From Immersiella caudata (taxonomy: Eukaryota; Ascomycota; Sordariomycetes; Sordariales; Lasiosphaeriaceae): DNA of 64,000 nucleotides. Numbering within the stretch: position 1 is the first letter of the stretch; each line of letters begins with the position of its first letter. Below are positions 53,871 through 64,000 of the stretch, piece after piece. The stretch is taken from positions 62,001 to 126,000 of the forward strand of contig JAULSU010000007.1 of the NCBI GenBank assembly GCA_030512335.1, written 5' to 3'. Position numbers and translations under genes: made by a program. The notes under the pieces were generated by a model. That model was not told where the DNA came from. It was given only the letters and a program-made list of their open reading frames with translations, and did no database searches.

Positions 53871-56408
53871 ATGGTGAGATCCAAACGCGCGCTCTTCCAT
53901 TCCACTTCGGCTAGCTTAGTGTCGAAGAGAGACATCTGCTTGCGGATCTAAATCGACTTTCTCTCGTCCTCGACCAGTGCCCCATTCATTGACTGACCGA
54001 TACAGGATGCCGAATCGCAAATCCGCGTGCTCGAGCAAAAGTACACTCGTCTCCTGGAGACTCGGGTTGCCGAGCTTGAGAACAGGCTCTTGGGTGTCGC
54101 CCTCAAAGACGGCACCGTCACAGCTTCCTCTGGTCTGAGCGCCGTGCCGACGCCTTCAAGCTCCGAGTCTGGCAGCGATAAAAACACCAAGACCGACGCC
54201 AAACCAAACGCGGAAAAAGCATCTGCCGACACGGACAAGCCAAAAGCGGATGCGACCACGAACACCGACGGCCAAACATCTCGCTACCGCGTCGTCGTCA
54301 ATCGACTCGACTCAGATAGCGGCGAGTACAAGGACAAGCTCTCCCTAACCAATGCCGACGACGAGACCAAGAGCCAAGCTTTCACCTTTCGCAAGCGCCT
54401 TCGCATGAAGCGCATGCGCGATGGGGAGCAGTTTCTCAAGGCCACCGGCTCCGAAGTCGAGGTCCACTTCCCAGCCCTTCAAGTCCTGCTCGAGAGGGTC
54501 CTCCGAAGGTATTCTCAAAGCGGACCGACCAAGACCCTGCAATCCCCATTCGAAGGGCTGATATTCAGCTGGGAGAAGGCTCTCGAGGAGGTCAGCCGGA
54601 CGGATTTCGACGAGGGTGACAATGAAGAAGACATCAAGCTCGCGCGAGCCGATCTGGGCGAACTCATGAAGATGGTCTCAACATCGTCCGGCGACGAGGC
54701 CCTGGACAGTTACTTCAAGACCAAGGAAGCCATGAAGGAGACCAAAACCATCACCTTCAAGTCCCTGTGGACCTTGTTCCCCCCCGGCTCACTAGTCGTG
54801 TCCAGCCCCTTCCTCGACCAACACCAGGTGTTTTTTGTGCAGCGCTTCAGAACGGAGACGCGTTATTCGTACCAAAAAGACATGCATGAGACCAACTTCC
54901 ACCTCATTGTGTACAGCTACGATTGGGACGGCTCGTTTTTCAACAGGGTTGCTTACGAATTCAGCATCCCCGAGTTTGAGGATAAGAAGAGTGTCTTTGA
55001 GCTGCCCATCTATCCCATCAACATGCACCAAGCTGGAGACGAGACTGCCAAAGACGACGACAAGGTTGGGAAGCTGAAGGCTAGCCTCATTAGAAGGGGA
55101 AAGGAGTTCCGCAAATACTGCATCGCTCCGAGGGGGAAGCAGACCGTGCGATACGAAGGCATGGCTTGCTACAAGCCGGGAACCGACCTCTTTGGCAACG
55201 ACGATGACGACTCATACTACCGATACCGATACAAGAAGCCGCCCATCGTCAAGACCAACGTCAGCGGCGCCGCCGTGGTGGACTTCAAGTCCTTCCTTGA
55301 GTATCAGCCCCCAAACGCCCCCATCCTCGGCGAACAGCATCGCTATGACAAGGGTTCCGAATGCTCCTGCGACGACTGCAAGCACCGCCGTGAGGACGTC
55401 TACCGCTTTTCCTGGGACAAGCTGCCTCCTACCCAGGAGATGACAGAGGAGCAGTATCTTCTCTGCCCGCCTCGTGTGCTGGGTTACTCCCTGAAGGACA
55501 AGAAATGGATGCAATTTGCCGTCGAGTCGCTCAAAGAAGCCGAGGAGGCAAACAGCACAAACTTCAACACGAAGCTACAGCTGGGCGCCGAACACAAGGA
55601 ACTGATCTGGAAATCTGTGCGGGCGCACAAGGAGAAGAACATCCTGGATTACACGCCCGGTAAGGGTAACGGTCTGGTCATTCTCCTTTGGGGCATCCCC
55701 GGCGTTGGTAAGACCTTGACTGCTGAGAGTGTTGCTTCCTTGGTAGGGAAACCGCAGTTCAGTGTCGGCGTCTCTGACATCGGACTGGAGGGTTCCAAGG
55801 TTGAGTCAAACTTGCAGAAGATGTTTGATCTCGCTGGACTCTGGGAGGCCGTTCTGCTGTTTGACGAGGCGGACGTATTTCTCGAGGCAAGGGACTCGAC
55901 CAAGTCAGACATCCACCGGAATACTATTGTTTCGGTGCTGTTGAGGGTGCTGGAGTACTACAACGGCATTTTATTCCTGACGACTAACCGACTCATGTCA
56001 TTTGACATTGCCGTACAGAGTCGCATCCGTAGGTATCCCCCAGGTCAACAAGAAGGCGGCCACTAACGACACACAGATATCTCCATCGAGTACAGCGACC
56101 TAGAACCGCAGCAGCGCGAGAACATCTTTACTGAGTTTCTCCAGCAACTGAAGCACCAGGGACTCGTGGACAACCACGACTGGGGTTCCATCACAAGATG
56201 GGTCTCTGAGGATGGCAAAGAAATGGCGTTCAATGGGAGACAGATCCGGAACATTGTGTCTACGGCCATGGCTGTTGCGCATGCTGACAAGCGTCACCTG
56301 CTGCGGAAGGACCTGGTGTCTGTGGCAAACAATACCAAGACTTTCAAGAAGGCGCTGCAAGAGAGGGAGACGCTTTATCGGAATCTCCATATACGGCCTT
56401 TTCTTTGA
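53871..56408 (+). CDS. AAA+ ATPase, fungal DUF7025 type
   Basis: The main exons are 54006-56028 and 56077-56408. The frame upstream of 54006 has a CAG acceptor and CTGAC branch, and an ATG at 53871-53873 followed at once by GTGAGA would splice to it in phase; this start exon of three bases is a proposal. The protein is then about 785 residues. The N-terminal coiled coil (VLEQKYTRLLETRVAELENR) and Ser/Asp-rich linker lead to a DUF7025-like region with repeated acidic patches. The ATPase domain has Walker A GIPGVGKT (about 564) and Walker B LLFDEAD (about 619), then TTNR (sensor 1). The family is common in filamentous fungi and its role is unclear; a chaperone or remodelling function is a guess. 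Confidence 0.82.
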
Positions 56409-56809
56409 GTTTGCATTGCAAGTTGTGACAGGGGTTGATGGATAGGGGTTTGTTGCTGGCGATTTGTCTGAGGCTTTCGGGCTGAATATCGCTGGGCCTT
56501 CTGTACTTTCTTCCTTTCTTGGATACCTTGTACTTTTGGATACCTTAACTGATGTGGCCTGACGGGTTACCTCGGACAGTAATTACGCTGTCGTTCAGTC
56601 GATGTGCAACCCCGCTCGAGTCGTCTGGCTATTGGCTCACGTTCACCTCCCAACTAGGCAAATGGAAAAGAGGCAGCACCGACTTTCCGCCAATACCCAA
56701 CATCCGACCACCCTCCGGACGCATCATCAGGAAGCGCCAGCCAACCACGACCGGGAAACCTCCTGGCTTTCCAGCCACCTGTTCGCTTCCCATTTGCCAG
56801 CTCAAAGAT
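56409..56809. other. Intergenic, zinc-finger gene upstream
   Basis: Spacer between two plus-strand genes. The frame of the zinc-finger protein stays open back to 56552, but the region has no protein-like character. Nothing else recognised. Confidence 0.4.
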
Positions 56810-58063
56810 ATGCAACCATTTCGAGGTTCGGCCGATCCGATGAGCGATAACCAGCAATCGCAGGCCTGCAGCAAAGTGGTATCGCGCAGACAAGCATCCG
56901 GAGCTTTCTGTGGTTCCGACTCCTCGATCAATAAGATGGAAGGCTGCCCTTCCTTCCCCGCATCCAAGCATGGAATAGACGTCATCCCTTCACCAAACCG
57001 CAACACAAGCGCCTCGCCTTGTCTGATGGACCCATACTGCGACTTCGCATCCCTATACGGGAGCTACCCCGTGATGGAGAGATCGGAGAGTTCCAATGAC
57101 GGCCAAGCTGACTTCGAGTCCACTTTTGAGGGACTGGATCTGAGCGCCGGCGCATCCACATCTGCCCAACATGCAGAGGAATGGGGGTATTCTATGAGAA
57201 TGGCATACAACGGCCACATCACCCCTTACGGTCAAGATTACCTCGCGGAAGATGACGCTCAGTCGGAATACCATACCAATCTCTGGCTGCACATCAAGAG
57301 CCGCCTGGACCTCGGTTTCCTTGACGAAGCCTTGAGCACGGCCCTGGAAAAGTCCTCTCGGGACCCCTTGCCAGCGACCTTCGATATGATCTCAGACGAC
57401 ATGATCGAGGAGCTCGCTTCAGATACAAACCACTACGAGGCTGAAGGCGGAAGCAGCGCCATCCATGCAATCAATACCCTCCTCGTGGACGGCTTCCGCC
57501 TGAACACCGACCGCACCCTACGAGCACACGCGTTGCGAGAAGCCGCCTGCCAGATCATCCTACGCCTCCCAGACGATGGCTCCTCTTACGTCCTCTGCCA
57601 ATCCACGCTTCAAAACGCCGTTGCCAGCGTCGGCCCTAAGTCTGCCGAGACCAAGCCAAAGGCCAAGGCAGTGAAGACCCTCTACACCTGCGCGAAGTGC
57701 CAAAAGACGTTTGGTCGCTGGGCAGACGTGGATCGTCACAACGAGATGATGCATGTGGAACGTAAGAGGACGGAGTACTTTTGCGACTATAAAAATTGTC
57801 CCCGTCACGACAAGAATCCCTTCTACCGACAGGACCACTGCCGGGAGCACTACAGAGACTATCACTATGAGGATCTTCTCCGCCGGTTCGCAAAGCCCGA
57901 TTCGACGTGGTGGGCTGATCGGTCCAAGGCTCTTTCTAGGGGCTGGTTTCGGTGCAATAAGTGTCTGGAGCAGCGAGTTGATATTCTGAAGGATGGGTAT
58001 ACCTGTCCAAAGTGTGGACATGCGTGTGAGGCTGAGCGTCAGAGACGCCGGAGAGAGTTTTGA
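56810..58063 (+). CDS. C2H2 zinc-finger protein, putative transcription factor
   Basis: An intronless gene of 417 residues if started at MQPFRGSADP (56810); another Met at 56936 is possible. The first ~290 residues are Ser-rich and acidic. At the C-terminus a classical finger reads YTCAKCQKTFGRWADVDRHN with the second His after EMMH. A second, irregular finger (YFCDYKNCPRHDKNPFYRQD then HCREHYRDYHYED) follows, and a CxxC...CxxC pair (FRCNKC, YTCPKC) could bind a further zinc. A basic tail ends the protein (AERQRRRREF). Probably nuclear. A decayed partial copy of the finger region lies 0.7 kb downstream. Confidence 0.78.
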   Translation: MQPFRGSADPMSDNQQSQACSKVVSRRQASGAFCGSDSSINKMEGCPSFPASKHGIDVIPSPNRNTSASPCLMDPYCDFASLYGSYPVMERSESSNDGQADFESTFEGLDLSAGASTSAQHAEEWGYSMRMAYNGHITPYGQDYLAEDDAQSEYHTNLWLHIKSRLDLGFLDEALSTALEKSSRDPLPATFDMISDDMIEELASDTNHYEAEGGSSAIHAINTLLVDGFRLNTDRTLRAHALREAACQIILRLPDDGSSYVLCQSTLQNAVASVGPKSAETKPKAKAVKTLYTCAKCQKTFGRWADVDRHNEMMHVERKRTEYFCDYKNCPRHDKNPFYRQDHCREHYRDYHYEDLLRRFAKPDSTWWADRSKALSRGWFRCNKCLEQRVDILKDGYTCPKCGHACEAERQRRRREF

Positions 58064-58763
58064 GAGAGAATGACCTGATAATGGCCGAAGGCGCGTATCG
58101 TTAGGCGTCGTAAACAAGTTCTTGCTACGGCCTGAGACGGCTTCATTCCGTGGTATCGAGATTCTGGGGAAATGTCACGGTGCGGACGCTTGGCGGATGC
58201 CTTATGAGGGAAAGGTAATAGCGATTTTGTTGCTGGTTTGATCTTAGCATTTCGGGGCTAGAGAGTAGGCGAGCGTTTCTTTGTGATGCTTCAACTCCTT
58301 GTCTGATGCTTCTGATCATTGCTCTGGTATTGTTGTGATCGAATGGTATTTCTTTCCGGCACAATGGTATTCTGCCAATGAAGTACAAAGGAAAGAAAAA
58401 GAGCATTACAGAAGGCCTTCATCCAGTCTCTACCCACGTACGAAAAAGTTTTGATGCCCCCTTGCGGCACAGCGGTTCATTGGGTCCTCGGAGTGCACAA
58501 GGGTGATGAACGTGCCTTCGAGGCATCGAACTAGACAGCAGGCTGCATGACGCACCGTGTAACCGCCTGTTTTTTTACGCTGCGCTTAACGCGGGGTCAC
58601 TGAAATGGAGGGTCACTTTGGGGTATAAATCAGCCCCCCATATCCTTGTGTTTTAGGAAGCTTCGGATTTTGGAAAATTCGCTCACACTTAAATTCATCT
58701 GTCCTTTCAAACGCCCTCACCTGTGTCAAGCCAAAAACAGCAGATACTCCCCATAGGCGCAAT
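58064..58763. other. Intergenic with TATA-like motif
   Basis: No gene seen. A TATAAA at 58624-58629 precedes the decayed zinc-finger copy by about 0.15 kb, possibly a remnant promoter. Confidence 0.4.
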
Positions 58764-58990
58764 AAAAGAGTTCGAAATGTTCTTTGGTCGTTCGGCAGAC
58801 CTAGACCGCCACGAAAAATGCGGGACCATTACAGGGACTAGCGCTCTAAGGATCTTCTCCGCCGGTGAAGCTTATCAGGAGCTGTAAGCCACACCAACCT
58901 TTCCAGCTTCTCACAGCCAGTCCTACCCTAACAAGGATTTGGTATAGCGTCTTAAGTATTGAAGGGTGTGAGCTTGAACGTCAGAGGTAT
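58764..58990 (+). pseudogene. Decayed partial copy of the zinc-finger gene
   Basis: Three collinear blocks match the C-terminal coding part of the gene at 56810-58063. The first (about 58782-58818) matches its first finger around 57709-57745. The second (about 58825-58866) matches 57841-57890 and includes the identical AGGATCTTCTCCGCCGGT. The third (about 58962-58990) matches the end near 58021-58050. Between them are deletions, and the frame is broken by stops. So it is a fragment of a duplicated gene. Confidence 0.72.
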
Positions 58991-59406
58991 TGGTAGTGTT
59001 GGGATGTCAGCTCAGGAGAGGAGGCTGGACTTATCAAAGGGGATATTTTCTCGTTTTGTTGCAGTATAGTTACCGAGCTCATCGAGAAATGGGAAAATTC
59101 TTATTTCCGAGTGTGTCTAGAGTTGGTGGAAACGAACCGTGGGGTTTTGCATGCTGGGCAGTCCAAAACCTTCGACGGAGGAAGGGTAGCCTGGGCGTTC
59201 TTTCCTGGTTCGCTCAAACGATCACCCCCACGACGCCGCACTGCCACTGCCCTGTATGGCAGTGTGCATGCATCGAGCGGCAACTTCCGGCAGCTACAGT
59301 CACGACTGGCACCTCCTTCCCCACTTTCTTTCTTTCCTCTGTCAAAACCTCTCAATCTGGCCCTGTGCGACGCGACCCGCGGGAGCATCTCAAAAACTCA
59401 ATCGAC
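58991..59406. other. Intergenic, ankyrin-gene upstream region
   Basis: The frame of the next gene is open back to 58990, but the stretch is a likely promoter and leader. Nothing else recognised. Confidence 0.4.
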
Positions 59407-61928
59407 ATGGCCGAGCTCCTGGCAATTCCCGCATCGGCGATCGCGTTGGCCCAAGCAATACAACTCACTTGCGGTTCTCTCACTCGCATCTATGGCGCAA
59501 AAGATGCACCGGTCGCGGCGCAGCGTATCGCCGACGAGCTCGGCCAAACTCTCGCCATCGTCAACGAGATTGAGCGATACGCAAAGGACATCAACACAGC
59601 CCCCCCGAAAGAAGCGGAATTGCTGATACACTCGCAACTCCTAGCTTTCAAGACTTGTTTGCATGACTATCTTGCTTTCCTCTCGCCCCACCTTTCACAG
59701 AGTACACAGTGGGCACGGCTCAAGCTCCGGGCGAAATGGGTGGTAGCTGGGCTGAACAAGAAGTTGGACGAGGTTTTAAATCGAGTATCGGATCATCGAG
59801 GCCGCCTGCAGCTCGCATTCTCCCTCTATTCCAGGTTGGTTAGGTCATACTTGCCCCAAGGTCGCAAAGTGCACTGCTTATAGCAGCCAGCTACGAGTCC
59901 CGATGCAGCTCCCAGCAGGTGCAACGGCAGTTGGAGGACCTTTCGAGAACCATCGCCGCCAAATACCCAAGCGCGACTAGCCCAAAAGTCGTCACCACAT
60001 TCAGAGGCGGCTCATTGCAGGCCTGCGGTGAGCTTCTGTCTGATGTGGCGCCAATACTTCGGCAGCTCCTTATGGACAGCAACGCACAAACACAACTTGG
60101 CCACCGCGGAGGATGGGTGTTGTCTCAGCTGCATGCAGTTCTGACTGAAGTATTTGACGGCTGTTTGACATGCACCAAGTCTGTCGCTGGCCCGGCTCAA
60201 GGAGTTCAGACCATTAGGTACTCAACTTCTTATGATGATCGACAGGGCATCGGAGCAGCAATGCAGGTTACGAAAAAATCGATGTCCTCCATCAGCCTTC
60301 GAATAGGAACTCCTATTGCCCCCGTTTTATCAATCGAGGCTGCAGAGCGAGGGCTGTGCGTCCACTTCATGTTGGCTTACTCTCAGCCATCCAACCCTGG
60401 CGGCGATTTGGACCCATCGATTCGATATCGGCTCTATGTGGATTCTGGCTCGGCAGCTGGTGGCAGTGGCTCTGTGGTGCATGTTTTACAGGACGACGGT
60501 GGACGGCCTCAGCTGTGGCGAGGCTTGAGTGGGTTTGGCACCCACCCCCGCGAAGCCCCCGTGTTTCGATCTATCAAGGATGGGGATCTACGGGCGCTGC
60601 GAGGTATGCTCTCACTCCGAGTTGTAGCGCCAAACGACAGGGACGAAGACGGAAATTCGCTGCTCTGGGTACGTACCGCGCTATTTAATGAGGTACAAGG
60701 CAACACATCTCATGCTGACTTGGGGCTAGCATGCCGTTTGGGGAACCACTGATGTCAACATTGACGTCTGTCAGCTTCTCCTCCAAGAGGGAGCAGACCC
60801 CGCTGACACTAACCGGTGAGGCCATTCGAGCACTGCGACGGGGCTCGATGACTCTAACACTTGCCCAGGAAAGGAGACCACGCCCTGGCTGTGATGGTGA
60901 TGCAGTTAGCATTTCCAGATCGAAGTATACACAGACCGTTCGAGATGATGAAGCTCCTTCTCGGCTACGCCCCTGACTCGGATATTTATGGCACCCTTCG
61001 GTACAAGAGCCGCAGAGGTGTTGATGAAGTTCCCGCGGGCTTGCTTCATTGCGCTGTGCCACGCCGCAGGGGCCAATGCGAAGCACGCGTTCCCATGCTC
61101 TATACGTGGCTCATCCAAGAAGGCGGTCTGGACTTGGAGCAACCTGACAGGAACGGCAACACGCCACTTCTTTGTGCCGTCTTTTATTTGCCGCGCCTTC
61201 GAATTTCATCGCTTCTCTTGGATGCAGGCGCTGATGTGCGAGCGACGAACAAATACGGAGAAAATGCCCTACACCTGCTCTGTCGACGGCTGAGCGCATG
61301 CAGCAAGCCGGACCTTGCGGACACTGACAAGGAGGCTGTTATCTGTCTTCTTGCCAGGCTGATCAGCGAGGGACTGGCCCCGCTGATCGGCAACATTGTT
61401 GGGTTCACGCCCATCGACGCAGCAATGTCGCCGAGAGTCTGGCCGCTCTTGTGCTCAGCACTCAAGCGGAACGGGAGGACGATGAGACAAGAGCTGCAGT
61501 TGTTGGACCTTGCTTCTGGGATCACCATTTCCGAAGCGGAAGTCAACGCCAAGTTTGCAGCAGTCATGAGCCAACGGCGACTATCCACCGCCAAAGACTG
61601 TCTCCCCAAGCCAAGCAAGGCCGGCTCTTTACACAATCCCGAAGACAAAGTGTGCTATCTCTGCAACCGATCGACCGAGATATTCTTCCGCGATGCCCCT
61701 TTCGACGAATTCACCTCCGAGATTGTCGATGAGCTTGGTCATGGCCTGCATGGCATGTATTACAACCACCCTTGTGACGACGTGTGCTACTACATCCACA
61801 AGGAAGACTCTTGTTATGCATTGGATTACCACCCAGCGGAGATGTCGAAGGGACGGCTGATGGAGAGGAGTTGGAGGCGGCACGTCGCTGCCCTTCTTGA
61901 GGAGAGGGGGTTGCTTCAGCTCTACTGA
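59407..61928 (+). CDS. Ankyrin-repeat protein with NLR-type N-terminal domain
   Basis: Exons 59407-59834, 59891-60668, 60730-60815 and 60869-61928 give 783 residues. The N-terminus (MAELLAIPASAIALAQAIQL and the helices after it) resembles the fungal N-terminal domain found on NLR/STAND proteins. The middle is a coiled, Ser-rich region with no NACHT or NB-ARC motif. Ankyrin repeats follow: DICQLLLQEGADP-like, then NGNTPLLCAVFYLPRLRISS and YGENALHLLCRR. A distinctive C-terminal domain has CYLCNRSTEIFF and a region rich in Cys, His and Tyr (about 700-760), possibly metal-binding. The exon-1 acceptor (59890) was chosen because it is the only one of three nearby AGs keeping the phase. Confidence 0.78.
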
Positions 61929-62437
61929 GATTTCTTCGGCTCTGTGACTCGTGTCAATGACGCCAGTTTCGTAGTAAATTGGGTCGCTACTAGCCATGTG
62001 TATGCATGGGATCGGTACAGGCTGCTGTGCCGATGCAAGCTTTAGTTTCACGAGCGAAAAACTAGACCCCGTCTTAATTCACCCACTCAATACAAGGTAT
62101 GCCTCACATTCGGTACTGAACTCTGGTGGGACCACAACACGGCTGAACGATGACACAGCAGGAACCCTTGCAATTGGCTATATAAACCCTGAAGACGAAA
62201 TCCAGAGCCACCTTGACGAAGTGAAGAGCTCAGACCAAAAGACTCACCGGGCCTATTCTTGCATTCGACGATCGATTGCGCCAAATATTTCATCCAGGCT
62301 AACGGACCCTTGACTCTGCGCCAGAAGAGAGATCTACAAGACGGATTGCAGTTAGCCCTGGTCTTAACTTACGGAATGGGCCCCAGGAAAGAAAAAGACC
62401 CACTCACCCCATCGCCGCCTCGCTTAGAAGGCATCAC
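61929..62437. other. Intergenic, nothing but a weak repeat
   Basis: A piece at about 62053-62110 resembles one at about 63817-63880 (see findings). No gene seen. Confidence 0.4.
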
Positions 62438-62662
62438 CTAGAAGCAGAAAGGAGTCGGGGACCCCGCAGGCCACACGCATCTTTGGGTGCCGCAGGGAGC
62501 AGCCAGCTGCCAACGGCCGTTGCACACGGCGATACTGCGGAAGTCATCGCTGCAGTCGTAGGTCCCAGGCCTCGAGCAGGCGGCGCCGATGGTAGCAGTG
62601 CCGAGTGCCGAGTCCGCAACGGCAACGAGGAGGACGACGAGGGTGTTGAGAGAAAATTGCAT
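62438..62662 (-). CDS. Small secreted six-cysteine protein
   Basis: A 74-residue frame. The signal peptide (QFSLNTLVVLLVAVADSALG) is followed by a ~53-residue mature chain with six Cys (29, 37, 47, 57, 62, 73) in the pattern AACS, YDC, VCNGRW, PCGTQRC and FCF, enough for three disulfides. There are blocks such as WQLAAPCG and WPAGSP. TATAAAAA on the minus strand at 62764-62771 is at normal distance upstream. Small secreted Cys-rich proteins are often effectors, antimicrobial peptides or wall-binding proteins; which one is not shown. Confidence 0.75.
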   Translation of the reverse strand: MQFSLNTLVVLLVAVADSALGTATIGAACSRPGTYDCSDDFRSIAVCNGRWQLAAPCGTQRCVWPAGSPTPFCF

Positions 62663-64000
62663 TTTGGCTGCTTGGGGGGTTTATCTGGGGGGAAACTTGT
62701 GTTTGCGTTTGGTGAGTTTGATAAAGAGGGTGCATGGACTGTTCGAAGAGGGTGTTGACCCCCTTTTTATAGGGGATTTTGAGCTCCTGAGAGGGTGCAC
62801 TCGAAATGCAGTTTCAACGAAAAGGAGGTACAAGTATCTTCACCTTCACGTAAGCTTAAAGTCTAATTTTGAGCCGTTCTTCATTCCTGCTGCAATTTTT
62901 CCTGTGGAGTATCCTGTTATTTTCTCGGCTGAATGCTGATCTGCGTCCATACTTCTCGATTCAAGGAATCCTCCTTCCTGTTGTACCACCTTTGCACGTA
63001 AAGTTATTAGACGACGTCTGCAACGAGCGAGATTACACTTGTGTTTAATCAATATTGGTTACACCACGTTAAGAAGCTTTATTGTGACAAGGGGTGGGCG
63101 TTGCGCTGTAGGAACCAGGATTGCATGATGTTGCCACACGGTTGCAGCTCGCAACATCCCACTTCTCCGCCAAACATGCAATCCACCAATCGCGTTTCAC
63201 ACTGTAAGCACCTGTCTCGTAGGAAGAGTGCAGTGAGGCTGGGAGGCCGGAGTCAGCGGAATGGTATGTTTTGAGGTTATTTTATACTACTACTACACCA
63301 CATTTCAAGTCCTTCGGTGATCCTCTGTGCAAACGATGGATTGTCAGAGAGGGGTCAATCTCATCGCCACGAAGGAAGCGGGTCCGGCACGGCTCGCTTG
63401 GAGGCCGGCACACGTCGATGTATAGTTCACCCGTGTCGAATTCTCTAGGTGACCATCGCATTTTGCGGTCAGGCCCCTATGGTTCAGCGGAGTGTCACCC
63501 CTCTCAAGTAGTCAGGTAGTTGCTGGACCCCCGAGTCACGGTTGAAGTCGGTATTACATTGCGTTCCGGGCTGGAACTTGGACAACAACACTCCTGGAGC
63601 CAACTGGCCACATTCAAACTGATACTGTGAATGCCAAGCTTTAACAATGGTTTGTTCATTCAAGAGCGGTCGGCTGAAGCAGTTGATCGAGCCACAAAGA
63701 CTGAGCTTCCAGAGCACTGTTGTTTGCACCAGTTCTTTGTTGCGATTAAATCGAAAAATACGAATATCAAACGATTCCGCAATCAAACAGGTCGTCAGAT
63801 TCACGTAAGCACTGGGTCCATACGCGAAAGACTAGACATCGTCTTTATTCACACCATCAAGATATGTCTCTCATCGGGCTTGGTGTGTAGGTTTGATAGG
63901 GATGTAGCTATGATGGAGAAATGGATGGTGTTGGCCCCCTGTTATACAGAGTCGTGGCCGGGTGTCCTAATCAAAATCATGGGCCACTGAGTACATGAAC
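62663..64000. other. AT-rich tail, no gene seen
   Basis: About 1.3 kb that is richer in A/T than the rest of the window, with no protein-like frame. Weak repeat similarity to 62053-62110 near 63817-63880 suggests old repetitive DNA. Confidence 0.45.
62764..62771 (-). promoter_or_regulatory. TATA box of small secreted protein
   Basis: TATAAAAA on the minus strand, about 100 nt upstream of the ATG of the six-cysteine protein. Confidence 0.5.

Overview
The window looks like a contig from a filamentous ascomycete (Pezizomycotina, most likely Sordariomycetes). The genes have short spliceosomal introns of about 45-75 nt with GT-AG ends and CTAAC/CTGAC branch sites. Fungus-only families are present (HET domains, an asco-laccase ending in DSGI, a GPI-type GH16, an Ecp2/Hce2-like protein), and there is one nuclear tRNA-Trp. 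The species cannot be named from the sequence. All gene models were spliced by eye; start codons and exon ends are the weakest part.

Layout. 1-17.3 kb is an accessory-looking island. It holds a truncated membrane-protein gene, tRNA-Trp, a decayed membrane-protein pseudogene, two convergent HET-domain genes whose stop codons overlap in one TTAA, a tandem pair of large membrane-protein paralogues (the second frameshifted), a frameshifted methyltransferase pseudogene, an Ayg1-type hydrolase and a third large membrane protein. 18.7-24.5 kb has an asco-laccase, an F-box protein with an in-frame 9-bp minisatellite and a third HET gene. 25.8-30.0 kb has three same-strand metabolic genes: a metallo-beta-lactamase-fold hydrolase, a 2-oxoglutarate/Fe(II) dioxygenase and a DapA-family aldolase.

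30.9-43 kb is the most interesting block. It contains a Hce2-like secreted-protein relic, a GH18 chitinase, a chitin-synthase-like GT2, a divergently placed UDP-sugar 6-dehydrogenase and a GPI-anchored GH16 enzyme. Together they could make, oxidise and remodel an amino-sugar polymer, perhaps one containing uronic acid. A small TIR element lies inside the block.

43-47 kb is almost empty. 47-62 kb carries a His-rich orphan, a TDT-type anion/malate/sulfite transporter, a small orphan, a DUF7708 STAND-like protein with degenerate nucleotide-binding motifs, a divergent AAA+ ATPase, a C2H2 zinc-finger gene with a decayed partial copy beside it, and an ankyrin protein with an NLR-type N-terminus. 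The last 1.6 kb has a six-cysteine small secreted protein and an AT-rich, weakly repetitive tail.

Taken together, the window mixes fungal self/non-self recognition families (three HET, two NLR-like) with cell-wall enzymes, secreted proteins and several decayed duplicates. Some of the inactivating changes are C-to-T type, as repeat-induced point mutation would leave, but this was not tested statistically.
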